From Opitutia bacterium (lineage in GTDB: Bacteria; Verrucomicrobiota; Verrucomicrobiia; Opitutales; Opitutaceae): 64,000 nucleotides of DNA. Below the pieces are notes generated by a model, which saw only the letters and a list, made by a program, of their open reading frames with translations, ran no database searches and was not told the origin of the DNA. The stretch covers positions 1,212,775 through 1,276,774 of the forward strand of contig JACRHT010000017.1 in the NCBI GenBank assembly GCA_016217545.1, written 5' to 3'. How positions within the stretch are numbered: the stretch's first letter is position 1; each line of letters starts with the position of its first letter. A program made the position numbers and the translations under genes. Below, piece after piece: positions 26,342-34,301 of this stretch.

Positions 26342-27631
26342 ATGCTCCGCTTACCCCGCTCGATCCTCCGCGGCGCCGCGTTGGCGCTCGCGTTCGCCGG
26401 CACCTTTCTCGCGCTGCGCGCCGCCGCCCCGGACTTCGACCCCGTCGCTGAAACCGAGAAAATCATGGCGCAGTTGCCGGCCGACGCGCGCGCGAAGTCC
26501 GACGCCTATTTCGAAGGCGGCTACTGGATCCTGCTCTGGGACGTCGTCGTCACGCTCGGCCTCACCGCCCTGCTCTACCGTCTCGGCGTCTACACGAAGC
26601 TGCGCACGATCGCCGAGCGCGTGACGAAATCGCGCGTCGTCCACGGCGCCATCTTCCTCGTGCTGCTCGTGCTCATCGGTTGGATCGTGAACCTGCCTTG
26701 GGACTACTACACGGGCTTCGTCCGCGAGCATCACTACGGGCTCTCGAATCTCAGCGCCGGCGGCTGGCTCGCGGAGCGCGCGAAAGCGCTCATTCCCGGA
26801 CTGATCATCGCCGTGTTCCTCGGCTCGCTGCTCTACGCCGCGATTCGCCGCTCGCCCGGCCGCTGGTGGATCCGAGCCGCGATCGCCACGCCGTTCTTCA
26901 TGATTTTCCTGTTCGCGCTCGCGCCGGTCTTCATCAGCCCGCTGTTCAACAAATACACGCCGCTCACCGACGCGAAGGTCCGCGACCCGATCCTCTCGAT
27001 GGCGCGCGCCAACGGCGTGCCGGTGGACAACGTCTACCAGTTCGACGCCTCGAAGCAGTCCAAGCGCATCAGCGCGAACGTCAGCGGCGCGCTCAACACC
27101 ATCCGCGTCTCGCTCAACGACAACCTCCTCAACCGCTGCACGCCCGCGCAGGTGCAGGCGGTGATGGGGCACGAGCTCGGCCACTACGTGCTCAATCACG
27201 TTTACGAACTCGTCATCTATTTCAGTCTGCTGGTCGGCGCGGGTTTCTGGTTCGTGAACTCGGCCTTCTGGTGGGTGCAACAACGCTGGGGCGAGAAATG
27301 GGGCGTGCGCGACATCACCGACTACGCCGGGCTGCCGATCATCATGGCGTGCTTCTCGGTCTTCATGCTGTTCGCCGAGCCGGTGAAAAACTCCATCATC
27401 CGCTCGAACGAGGTCGAAGCCGACATCTACGGCCTCAACACCGCGCGCGAGCCCGACGCCTTTGCCCTCACCGCGCTGCAACTCTCCGAATACCGCAAGC
27501 TCCACCCCGGCAAATGGGAGGAGATCCTCTTCTTCGATCACCCGAGCGGCTACAACCGTATCCTCATGTCGATGCGCTGGAAAGCGGAGCACCTGGGCGA
27601 GTCCGCCGCGCCGGCGCCGAGCGTGAAGTAG
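26342..27631 (+). CDS. M48-family membrane metallopeptidase (Ste24/CAAX-protease-like)
   Basis: The 429-aa protein has an N-terminal hydrophobic segment and several transmembrane helices. The zinc motif HELGH is at residues 277-281, with the third ligand Glu in NEVEADIYGL near residue 359. The segment ISPLFNKYTPL and the overall layout match Ste24-type M48A peptidases. In bacteria these act in membrane-protein quality control. It follows the PEP-CTERM protease by 48 nt. Confidence 0.88.
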   Translation: MLRLPRSILRGAALALAFAGTFLALRAAAPDFDPVAETEKIMAQLPADARAKSDAYFEGGYWILLWDVVVTLGLTALLYRLGVYTKLRTIAERVTKSRVVHGAIFLVLLVLIGWIVNLPWDYYTGFVREHHYGLSNLSAGGWLAERAKALIPGLIIAVFLGSLLYAAIRRSPGRWWIRAAIATPFFMIFLFALAPVFISPLFNKYTPLTDAKVRDPILSMARANGVPVDNVYQFDASKQSKRISANVSGALNTIRVSLNDNLLNRCTPAQVQAVMGHELGHYVLNHVYELVIYFSLLVGAGFWFVNSAFWWVQQRWGEKWGVRDITDYAGLPIIMACFSVFMLFAEPVKNSIIRSNEVEADIYGLNTAREPDAFALTALQLSEYRKLHPGKWEEILFFDHPSGYNRILMSMRWKAEHLGESAAPAPSVK

Positions 27632-27711
27632 TCCGGCGTGAAACAACTCGCCGTCGCCCGGTCGCCCGCGTCCTCCGGGCGCGGGTGCCTCGGATGCTAA
27701 CCTCCGCTGGC

Positions 27712-27796
27712 GGGCGCGGCTACCGCCGCGCCGTGCCCATCACGTTAGCCAAGCTTCCGAACGGCGCGGCAGTAGCCGCGCCCTCCAGATTTTTTT
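27712..27796. repeat. Near-perfect 21-bp inverted repeat with a T-run, REP-like or terminator
   Basis: The arms at 27712-27732 and 27763-27783 are inverted copies with one mismatch (core GCGCGGCTAC...GTAGCCGCGC), around a 30-nt centre. Seven T residues follow at 27790-27796. It lies between the convergent M48 protease and MsrB genes and could end transcription of the protease. It also resembles a dispersed palindromic repeat. Confidence 0.65.
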
Positions 27797-27831
27797 GGGC
27801 GGAGCCGCGACCACTCGCGCGCGACTGCCGC

Positions 27832-28467
27832 TCACTGCGCCGTCTTCGCCGGGCTGTTCTTCACCGCCCACAGATCATACTCCGCGCGCGGCATGAATTT
27901 CAGCGACGCGCTGTTGATGCAGTAGCGCAAGCCGGTCGGCTTCGGGCCGTCATCGAACACGTGCCCGAGGTGCGAACCGCACACCGCGCAATGCGTCTCG
28001 GTGCGCACCATGCCCCAACTCGAGTCCGTCTCCTCGGCCACGAACGCCTTCTCCAGCGGTTGCCAATAGCTCGGCCAACCGGTGCCGGAGTCGAACTTGT
28101 GGCGCGAGTCGAAGAGCGGCGTTTCGCAGCCGACGCAAAAATAGACGCCGTCCGCATGGTTGTCCCAATACGCGTTCCGGAACGGCGGCTCGGTGCCCTG
28201 CTGGCGCGCGACGCGATACTGCTCGGCGGTGAGTCGCGCGCGCCACTCGGCGTCTGTGCGCTGCACCTTCGCCTTGCTCATGTCGATGACGACCTTCGAC
28301 GGCAGACCGCACGCGGACTTCGCGTCGCCGGGCGGGCAATAGGCGGCTTCGGAGGCGGGAGCGTCGGGTTTCGTGGATTTCATGGTCGGGGAATTGGCGG
28401 CGAAAACGAGGGAAGCTGCGCCCGCAAGCACGGCGGCGGCGACAGCGGCGAGAACGGATTTTTTCAT
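27832..28467 (-). CDS. msrB: Exported peptide-methionine (R)-S-oxide reductase
   Basis: The enzyme repairs methionine-R-sulfoxide in proteins. The 211-aa sequence has a signal peptide (about residues 1-24) and so works in the periplasm. The zinc-binding pairs CVGC (111, 114) and CAVC (160, 163) and the catalytic Cys183 in [11 protein letters not shown] are all present. No MsrA domain is fused. An N-terminal [10 protein letters not shown] segment may add a disulfide or be a resolving site. Confidence 0.93.
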   Translation of the reverse strand: MKKSVLAAVAAAVLAGAASLVFAANSPTMKSTKPDAPASEAAYCPPGDAKSACGLPSKVVIDMSKAKVQRTDAEWRARLTAEQYRVARQQGTEPPFRNAYWDNHADGVYFCVGCETPLFDSRHKFDSGTGWPSYWQPLEKAFVAEETDSSWGMVRTETHCAVCGSHLGHVFDDGPKPTGLRYCINSASLKFMPRAEYDLWAVKNSPAKTAQ

Positions 28468-28547
28468 CGGCGGGAGGAGGCTACTCAGGGACTACGGGGA
28501 AGCAAACGCGGCGGATGCCACGCTCGTGGGAGCGGGCGCGACGCCGT

Positions 28548-29831
28548 TTATTCCACGCGGCTGCGAATCTTCCCGTCCGCAAACTCCGTCACGATCGGCT
28601 GGCCGGCCGCCACACCCTTGGCCCGCGAGATCGGCCGACCATCCTCGCCGCGCACAAGCGCGAACCCACGCTTCAACACCGACTGCGGGCTCGCCGACTC
28701 CAGACGCTTCCACAGCGCCAGCAGGCGATGCGACTCAAGTTGCACGCGCCGCTCCGGCGAAGCCGCCGCGAGACGCGCGCGGGCGTGGGCGAGCTGCTCG
28801 CGCCGCTCCTGGGTCGACTGCCGCAGGGCCGCGCCGAGGCGGTTGCCGAGGTCGTCGAGCCGCAGCTGCCGCTGCTCGATCACCGCCGTCGGCGAAAGCA
28901 GTCGCAGCCGGCTGCGCGCGTGGTCGAGGTGCTGGCGCGCGCGCTCGAGGCGCATCGCGGCGATGTCTTCGATCGCCCCGCTGGCGTTGAGCATGCGTTC
29001 GACGCACGAGAGGTGACGGCTCGAGATCAACTCCGCCGCCGCGCTCGGCGTCTCCGCGCGCACGTCAGCCGCAAAATCACAAAGCGTGTAGTCGATCTCG
29101 TGGCCCACCGCCGAGATGATCGGCACCGGCGACGCCGCCACGGCGCGCACGAGCGGCTCCTCGTTGAACGCCCAGAGATCTTCGATACTGCCGCCACCGC
29201 GACCGATCACGAGCAGGTCGAAGATGCCGAGTTCGGCCGCGACGCGCAGCTGTTCGACCATCTCGGCGGCAGCGCCGGCGCCCTGCACCTTCGCGGGCAA
29301 AATGACGAGCCGCCCGACCCACTCGCGCCGCCGCAGGATGCGGATGAAATCCGCCACCGCCGCGCCCGTCGGCGAGGTGATGAAGCCCACGCAGCTCGCC
29401 GCGAGCGGCAGCGGGCGCTTTTTCTCGGGGGCGAAAAGCCCTTCGTCGGCGAGCTTGCGCTTCAGTTTCTCGAACTCCTGCTGCAGCCGGCCGACGCCGT
29501 GGTCGACCACCGCACGCACGATGAGCTGGTATTGGCCGCGCGCCTCGTAGACGTCGATTTCGCCGTAGACGAGCACCTGGAGGCCGTCGCGCAACGCGAC
29601 CGATTGCCGCGCGGCGTCGCCGCGGAACAGCACGCAGCTCAGTTGCGCCGTCGCGTCCTTCAGCGAGAAATACACGTGCCCGCTCGACTGCGCGCGGAGG
29701 TTCGAGATCTCGCCGCGCACCCAACCGGCCGGCAGGCCGCCCTTGAGCAGCTCGCGCACGCGCCGCGTGAACTCGCCGACCGATTGCACGCGGCCGGCCT
29801 CGTCGTTCAGCGCCAGTTCGTCCGGTTTCAC
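28548..29831 (-). CDS. xseA: Exodeoxyribonuclease VII large subunit
   Basis: The 427-aa protein has the N-terminal OB fold (SVGEFTRRVRELLKGGLPAG, then WVRGEISNLRAQSSGHVYFS) and the central nuclease domain with GFITSPTGAAVADFIRIL, DLLVIGRGGGSIEDLWAFNE and SAVGHEIDYTLCDFAADVRA. A long helical C-terminal part follows. The GTG start at 29831 overlaps the upstream stop in a GTGA and fits the family N-terminus. The small subunit XseB is not adjacent. Confidence 0.93.
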   Translation of the reverse strand: MKPDELALNDEAGRVQSVGEFTRRVRELLKGGLPAGWVRGEISNLRAQSSGHVYFSLKDATAQLSCVLFRGDAARQSVALRDGLQVLVYGEIDVYEARGQYQLIVRAVVDHGVGRLQQEFEKLKRKLADEGLFAPEKKRPLPLAASCVGFITSPTGAAVADFIRILRRREWVGRLVILPAKVQGAGAAAEMVEQLRVAAELGIFDLLVIGRGGGSIEDLWAFNEEPLVRAVAASPVPIISAVGHEIDYTLCDFAADVRAETPSAAAELISSRHLSCVERMLNASGAIEDIAAMRLERARQHLDHARSRLRLLSPTAVIEQRQLRLDDLGNRLGAALRQSTQERREQLAHARARLAAASPERRVQLESHRLLALWKRLESASPQSVLKRGFALVRGEDGRPISRAKGVAAGQPIVTEFADGKIRSRVE

Positions 29832-30511
29832 GCCGCCTTTTTGCGCCGCTCGTAGTGTTTGCGCACGAGGTGCGTCGCGGTCACGAGCGCCGCCAACGCG
29901 CAAAACGAAACGAGTGCGACCTTGCCCTTGCCGTGCAGCAACGCATCGCCGAAAAGTAGAAACGCCACGTTCAGCGGCCACGCAGTCAGCGCCGACACGA
30001 GGAAATACCGGCCGAACGGCACCTCGGCGAGACCCGCGAGAAAATTCTGCGCAAAGAACGGGATGCCCGGCGTCACGCGCAACAGGATGACCAGATCGGT
30101 CGCGTCTCCCGCCTCGACGTCCGGAAGCCTGTAGCCGAGACGAGTGACGATCGCGCTGAGCACCGGCCGCAGCGCGCGCCGCGCGAGCGCATAGGAGAGG
30201 CAGAAATTCACCGTCACGGCGCCGAGCGCGAGCGCCACGACGCCGGCCGTGCCGAATTGCGGTCCGTAGAGCGCGACCGCCGGCAGCGAGAACGCCAACA
30301 TGGGCACGGCCGCGAGCGGCGCCAGCGCCATGCCGACAAAGAACGCCACCGGTCCTGCGGCGCGCAGCAAATCGAGACCGCGCTCGATCAGCGCCTTCAC
30401 ATCGATGCCGCGCAAAACCAGCACCGCAGCGATGCCGAGCACTACGACCGCCGCCGCCAATTTGAGCAGGAGTTCGCGGTTGATTCGGGAGGGAGGCGTA
30501 TTCTCGACCAT
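29828..30511 (-). CDS. TVP38/TMEM64-family (VTT domain) membrane protein
   Basis: The 227-aa protein has about five to six hydrophobic segments and the VTT-domain features [20 protein letters not shown] and [20 protein letters not shown]. Family members are inner-membrane proteins linked to lipid scrambling or undecaprenyl phosphate traffic in some bacteria; the role here is not known. The ATG at 30511 ([20 protein letters not shown]) is chosen over an upstream in-frame ATG at 30622. The stop overlaps the xseA GTG. Confidence 0.85.
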   Translation of the reverse strand: MVENTPPSRINRELLLKLAAAVVVLGIAAVLVLRGIDVKALIERGLDLLRAAGPVAFFVGMALAPLAAVPMLAFSLPAVALYGPQFGTAGVVALALGAVTVNFCLSYALARRALRPVLSAIVTRLGYRLPDVEAGDATDLVILLRVTPGIPFFAQNFLAGLAEVPFGRYFLVSALTAWPLNVAFLLFGDALLHGKGKVALVSFCALAALVTATHLVRKHYERRKKAA

Positions 30512-30608
30512 CGGCCCACGATGCGCGCGCCGCTTCCGCGCCGTCAAGGCCGGAGCCTTCTTTGCTCTTCCCTCGCCGCGCGCGTCCTCTAGGTTGCCGC
30601 GCGCTACC

Positions 30609-31301
30609 ATGAAGCTGTCCATCGTGATCCCCTGCTACAACGAGCGTCACACGATCCGCTCGATCGTCGAAGCCGTGCGCGCCGCACCCGTGCGCGACAA
30701 GGAGATCATCGTGGTCGACGACTGCTCGACGGACGGCACCCGCGAGATCCTGCGCGCTGAGATCGAGCCGCTGGTCAGCAAGGTGATCTACCACCCCGTC
30801 AATGCCGGCAAGGGCGCTGCGCTGCGCACGGGTTTCGGCGCCGCGACGGGCGACGCCGTCATCGTGCAGGACGCCGACCTCGAATACGATCCGCAGGAAT
30901 ACCCGCGCCTCCTCAAGCCCATCGCCGAGGGCAAGGCCGACGTGGTCTTCGGCTCGCGTTTCATGGGCGCCGAGGCGCACCGCGTGGTCTACTTTTGGCA
31001 CATGGTCGGCAACCGTTTCCTCACGCTGCTCTCGAACATGTTCACGAACATCAACCTCACGGACATGGAGACGTGCTACAAGGTGTTCCGCCGCGACGTG
31101 CTCCAGAAGATCACGATCGAGGAAAACCGCTTCGGCTTCGAGCCGGAGATCACCGCGAAGGTCGCGAGCCTCGAAGGCTGCCGCATCTACGAGGTCGGCA
31201 TCAGCTACTACGGTCGCACCTACGCCGAGGGCAAAAAGATCGGCTGGCGCGACGGCTTCCGCGCGATCTACGTGATCGTGAAATACAACCTGTTCCGCTG
31301 A
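30609..31301 (+). CDS. Family 2 glycosyltransferase (DPM1-like)
   Basis: The 230-aa soluble enzyme begins [20 protein letters not shown] and has [12 protein letters not shown] and [16 protein letters not shown], the nucleotide-sugar binding and D-x-D motifs of GT2. No membrane helices are present. It probably transfers a sugar to a polyprenyl phosphate that the large membrane glycosyltransferases nearby can use. The C-terminus ends [14 protein letters not shown], a stretch matched by a short remnant at 33258-33305. Confidence 0.88.
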   Translation: MKLSIVIPCYNERHTIRSIVEAVRAAPVRDKEIIVVDDCSTDGTREILRAEIEPLVSKVIYHPVNAGKGAALRTGFGAATGDAVIVQDADLEYDPQEYPRLLKPIAEGKADVVFGSRFMGAEAHRVVYFWHMVGNRFLTLLSNMFTNINLTDMETCYKVFRRDVLQKITIEENRFGFEPEITAKVASLEGCRIYEVGISYYGRTYAEGKKIGWRDGFRAIYVIVKYNLFR

Positions 31302-31371
31302 GGCGCAGCGCGCGTGAAAACATCAACGCTCGCCTTGCATACTTTCGTCCGGTTCATCCGGAGCAAGTGCG

Positions 31372-33252
31372 ATGATCGCGCCTGACGCGACCGCGAGCCT
31401 CGGCGCGTGGCTGCTGGTCGGACCGGCGGCAGGCTTCGGGTTTTTTCTGAGCGGGTATTTTGCGTTTCGGTGGCTGCCCTCGCCGCAAAAGCTGGCCACG
31501 AGTTTCGTCGGCTCGGGACTGCTCCTCTTTTTCGCGGTGCTCGCCGGCGATTTCTTTCAGGTCGCCCTGACCCGCGAATACCTAACGGTGATGCTCGGAG
31601 CAGCGGCGCTGGCGGGCTGGCTTCTTTCCCGATGCAAACGGGGCACTGACGACCGCCTACGAGCTTCGGTCGCGTGGGTTCGCCCTGGCCAATGGTATCG
31701 CGAAGCGTGGTGGCTGGTCCCCGGACTGATCGCAACAACATCCCTGCTGGCTCACTTGGTTTTGGAACCCCTGTCTGGTTTCGATACTCTCTTCCGGTGG
31801 GACTATCTCGCGCGGGTGATGGCGAGTCAACAATCGCTCCAGCATTACCCGCCCGTCACAGCCGAAGATTTTGCCGTCTATCCTTGGTGCGACGGCATAC
31901 CTCCGCTGGTGTCGATCATGAGCCTCTGGCTCTATCTCTCCACCGGATCTTCGGCGGAACTCGTCGGAAGCGTGCGAACTGCGGTGGAGTTCGGATTGAC
32001 CGTCGCGTTGGTGTGGCAGATTTCCCGCCGACTCTGGGGCGCGACCGGTGCCAGAGTGTCGATCCTCGTTCTGTCGACCAGTTCGTTGTTCCTGAGCTCG
32101 ATCTCCATGGGGCAGGAAACCGGTTTGAGCGGCATCGCCTTGCTGACGCTCACAGCGCTCTTGCTCGATTATCGGGAAACTCCGCGCGCCGCCACCGCGG
32201 CCTGGATCGGCTTGGCCGCAGGGTTCGGAGGACTGTGTCGCGACTACAATCTGATCTTTCTTCCCGTCACGCTCGGTCTGCTCGCCTTCGCTCGACCACA
32301 CCGAGCCCACTGGTGGCTCGCGGCAGCGACAATGGCAGCGACGGTCGCGCCGTGGTATCTCCGGAACGCATGGATCACGGGTAATCCACTTTTTCCGCAC
32401 GCGCTGGGCGGGCTGCTTCCTTCCAACCATGCGCATCAGCAGGTCATGCGCGAGATTCAGGATTTCTGGTCTCTGTTCGCCAACTATTGGAATCCCATCG
32501 GTCTGCTGAAGTCCGTGCTGTTGGGGGCGGGCGCGCTGATCCCCGCCGCTTTGCTGGGTCTCAAACCCGATCGCTTTGAGCGCATCGTGCCGGCCGGCCT
32601 CATCCTGACAACAGTTGCTTTGTGGTTGGCTTCCATCTCCTCTACGGCCGGAGGTTGGACCTACAGTCTCCGCGTGCTGGGATCGGCGCTCCCATTACTG
32701 GCGATAGTCGCGGCTGCGAGCGTGCAGGTGTTGAAAGGTCGCTGGGCATTCGCCGGCGCAATCTTGTGCGCGCTGCTCACCGTGGACGCCGCTCGCCGCT
32801 CGTGGATCTTTGTCATCACTCCCACGGCTCCGGTCCTGCCCTACACATGGCACCCCTGGGAAAAATGGGCTCGCTTCATCCGCTGGGATCGTGATCCAGC
32901 CGTGTGGGAGAGCCTGAGCGCAGCGGCCCAAGGGGAAAGCATCGTTGTCGATCATCCCAATTTCTTCGTGCTCGGGCGTCGCAACGGCGGAAACATGGTT
33001 TCAACCTTCAGCCCACAACTCGCCGTCCTGTGGCGCTACAGTCCCCCGATGGGGCTTGCCGACCTCCGGCAGACGCTGCGCGAACAACACATTCGCTTTG
33101 TGGTTCTCTCGGGAGGCACAAACGCGGAAATGTATTTCTACAAATCAGCACCCGGCATAGTGAGATTACTCGCCACCAAGCCAACCGTAACGACGCGGGG
33201 GTTGTGGATCTACGACCTGGCGCTACCGGAGCAAACCCCACCAACCCGATGA
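31372..33252 (+). CDS. Multi-spanning GT-C-type glycosyltransferase-like membrane protein (626 aa)
   Basis: At least ten hydrophobic helices fill the first 470 residues, followed by a soluble C-terminal domain with SIVVDHPNFFVLGRRNGGN. The layout fits GT-C enzymes that use polyprenyl-phosphate sugars. The first loop carries FDTLFRWDYLARVMASQQSL, where an acidic residue normally contacts the donor. Codon use and base composition are less GC-rich than in the flanking glycosyltransferases, which suggests acquisition by transfer. Confidence 0.75.
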   Translation: MIAPDATASLGAWLLVGPAAGFGFFLSGYFAFRWLPSPQKLATSFVGSGLLLFFAVLAGDFFQVALTREYLTVMLGAAALAGWLLSRCKRGTDDRLRASVAWVRPGQWYREAWWLVPGLIATTSLLAHLVLEPLSGFDTLFRWDYLARVMASQQSLQHYPPVTAEDFAVYPWCDGIPPLVSIMSLWLYLSTGSSAELVGSVRTAVEFGLTVALVWQISRRLWGATGARVSILVLSTSSLFLSSISMGQETGLSGIALLTLTALLLDYRETPRAATAAWIGLAAGFGGLCRDYNLIFLPVTLGLLAFARPHRAHWWLAAATMAATVAPWYLRNAWITGNPLFPHALGGLLPSNHAHQQVMREIQDFWSLFANYWNPIGLLKSVLLGAGALIPAALLGLKPDRFERIVPAGLILTTVALWLASISSTAGGWTYSLRVLGSALPLLAIVAAASVQVLKGRWAFAGAILCALLTVDAARRSWIFVITPTAPVLPYTWHPWEKWARFIRWDRDPAVWESLSAAAQGESIVVDHPNFFVLGRRNGGNMVSTFSPQLAVLWRYSPPMGLADLRQTLREQHIRFVVLSGGTNAEMYFYKSAPGIVRLLATKPTVTTRGLWIYDLALPEQTPPTR

Positions 33253-33257
33253 CACCC

Positions 33258-33305
33258 TTCCACCCCGGGATTTACGCCATCTTGAAGCACAACGTATTGC
33301 GCTGA
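33258..33305 (+). pseudogene. Possible C-terminal remnant of a second GT2 gene
   Basis: A short reading frame ends FHPGIYAILKHNVLR and stop, which resembles the end of the GT2 at 30609-31301 ([14 protein letters not shown], stop) in IY-x-I-x-K-x-N-x-x-R. No GT2 sequence precedes it. It may be what is left of a duplicated GT2 gene after the 626-aa gene came in. The evidence is one short match. Confidence 0.35.
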
Positions 33306-33353
33306 AGTGACGCGCCGCCCAGTGTGTCCCGCGCGCATCCGCATCTCCTCTCC

Positions 33354-34301
33354 ATGCCCGATTCCGTCGAATTGCCCCTCGTCAGCGTCGTGCTGCCCAT
33401 CTTCAACGAATCGGCCGTGCTCCCGACGTTGTTCGCCCGTCTCACCGCCGTCTTCGCCGCTGACCCGTCCGTGCGCTGGCAGGCCGTGCTCGTCGATGAC
33501 GGCAGTCGCGACGACTCCGCCGCGCTCATCGAGGCCCAAGCGACGCGCGATTCGCGCTTCGTGCTGATCCGCCTCAGCCGCAACTTCGGCTTCCAAGCCG
33601 CACTCGCCGCCGGCCTCTCGTCCGCACAGGGCGACGTCATCGTCACGATGGACGCCGACCTCCAAGACCCGCCCGAACTCGTGCACGAGATGCTCGCCCG
33701 CTGGCGCAAAGGCGCCGAGGTCGTCCGCGCCGTCCGCCGCTCCCGCCAGGAAACCGGCCTGCGGCGCGTGGGCATGGACGTGTTTCATTCCGTCTTCAAC
33801 CGCATCGCCGATTTCCCGATCGAGCCCAACACCGGCACGTTCAGTCTGCTCGACCGGGCGGCGGTCGACGCCTTGCTTAACTTGCCCGAGCGGCACCGTT
33901 TCTTTCCGGGCCTGCGTTCGTGGGTCGGCTTCACGACCGCGGACATCGTCTATGACCGGCAAGACCGCGCGGCCGGCCAGCCGCAACAAACCTTCCGCCG
34001 TCTCGCGCGCTACGCATTCGATGGCGTCTTCAGCTTTTCCTACCTGCCGCTGCGCCTGCTCACCTACGCGGGCGTCTTCATCGCCGGCATCGGCTTCGCC
34101 GTCGGCCTCTTCTTCGTCGCACGGCGCCTGCTTGGCATCGAAATCGCGCAAACCGGTTTCACGACGCTCGTGACGCTCGTGCTTTTCATCGGCGGCGTGC
34201 AACTGATCGGCATCGGCATCCTCGGCGAGTATCTCGGCCGCGTCTACGACGAGGTGAAGCGCCGGCCGAACTACATCGTCAAACGCCGCGACCGCACTTG
34301 A
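33354..34301 (+). CDS. Family 2 glycosyltransferase with C-terminal membrane hairpin (undecaprenyl-phosphate sugar transferase type)
   Basis: The 315-aa protein has the GT2 fold (VSVVLPIFNESAVLPTLF, AVLVDDGSRDDS, VIVTMDADLQDPPEL) and then two transmembrane helices (LLTYAGVFIAGIGFAVGLFF and TTLVTLVLFIGGVQLIGIGI), ending GEYLGRVYDEVKRRPNYIVK. This is the layout of GtrB/ArnC-type enzymes that load sugars onto undecaprenyl phosphate. It is coupled to the next gene by a TTGA overlap. It likely supplies the donor for that gene's product. Confidence 0.9.
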   Translation: MPDSVELPLVSVVLPIFNESAVLPTLFARLTAVFAADPSVRWQAVLVDDGSRDDSAALIEAQATRDSRFVLIRLSRNFGFQAALAAGLSSAQGDVIVTMDADLQDPPELVHEMLARWRKGAEVVRAVRRSRQETGLRRVGMDVFHSVFNRIADFPIEPNTGTFSLLDRAAVDALLNLPERHRFFPGLRSWVGFTTADIVYDRQDRAAGQPQQTFRRLARYAFDGVFSFSYLPLRLLTYAGVFIAGIGFAVGLFFVARRLLGIEIAQTGFTTLVTLVLFIGGVQLIGIGILGEYLGRVYDEVKRRPNYIVKRRDRT

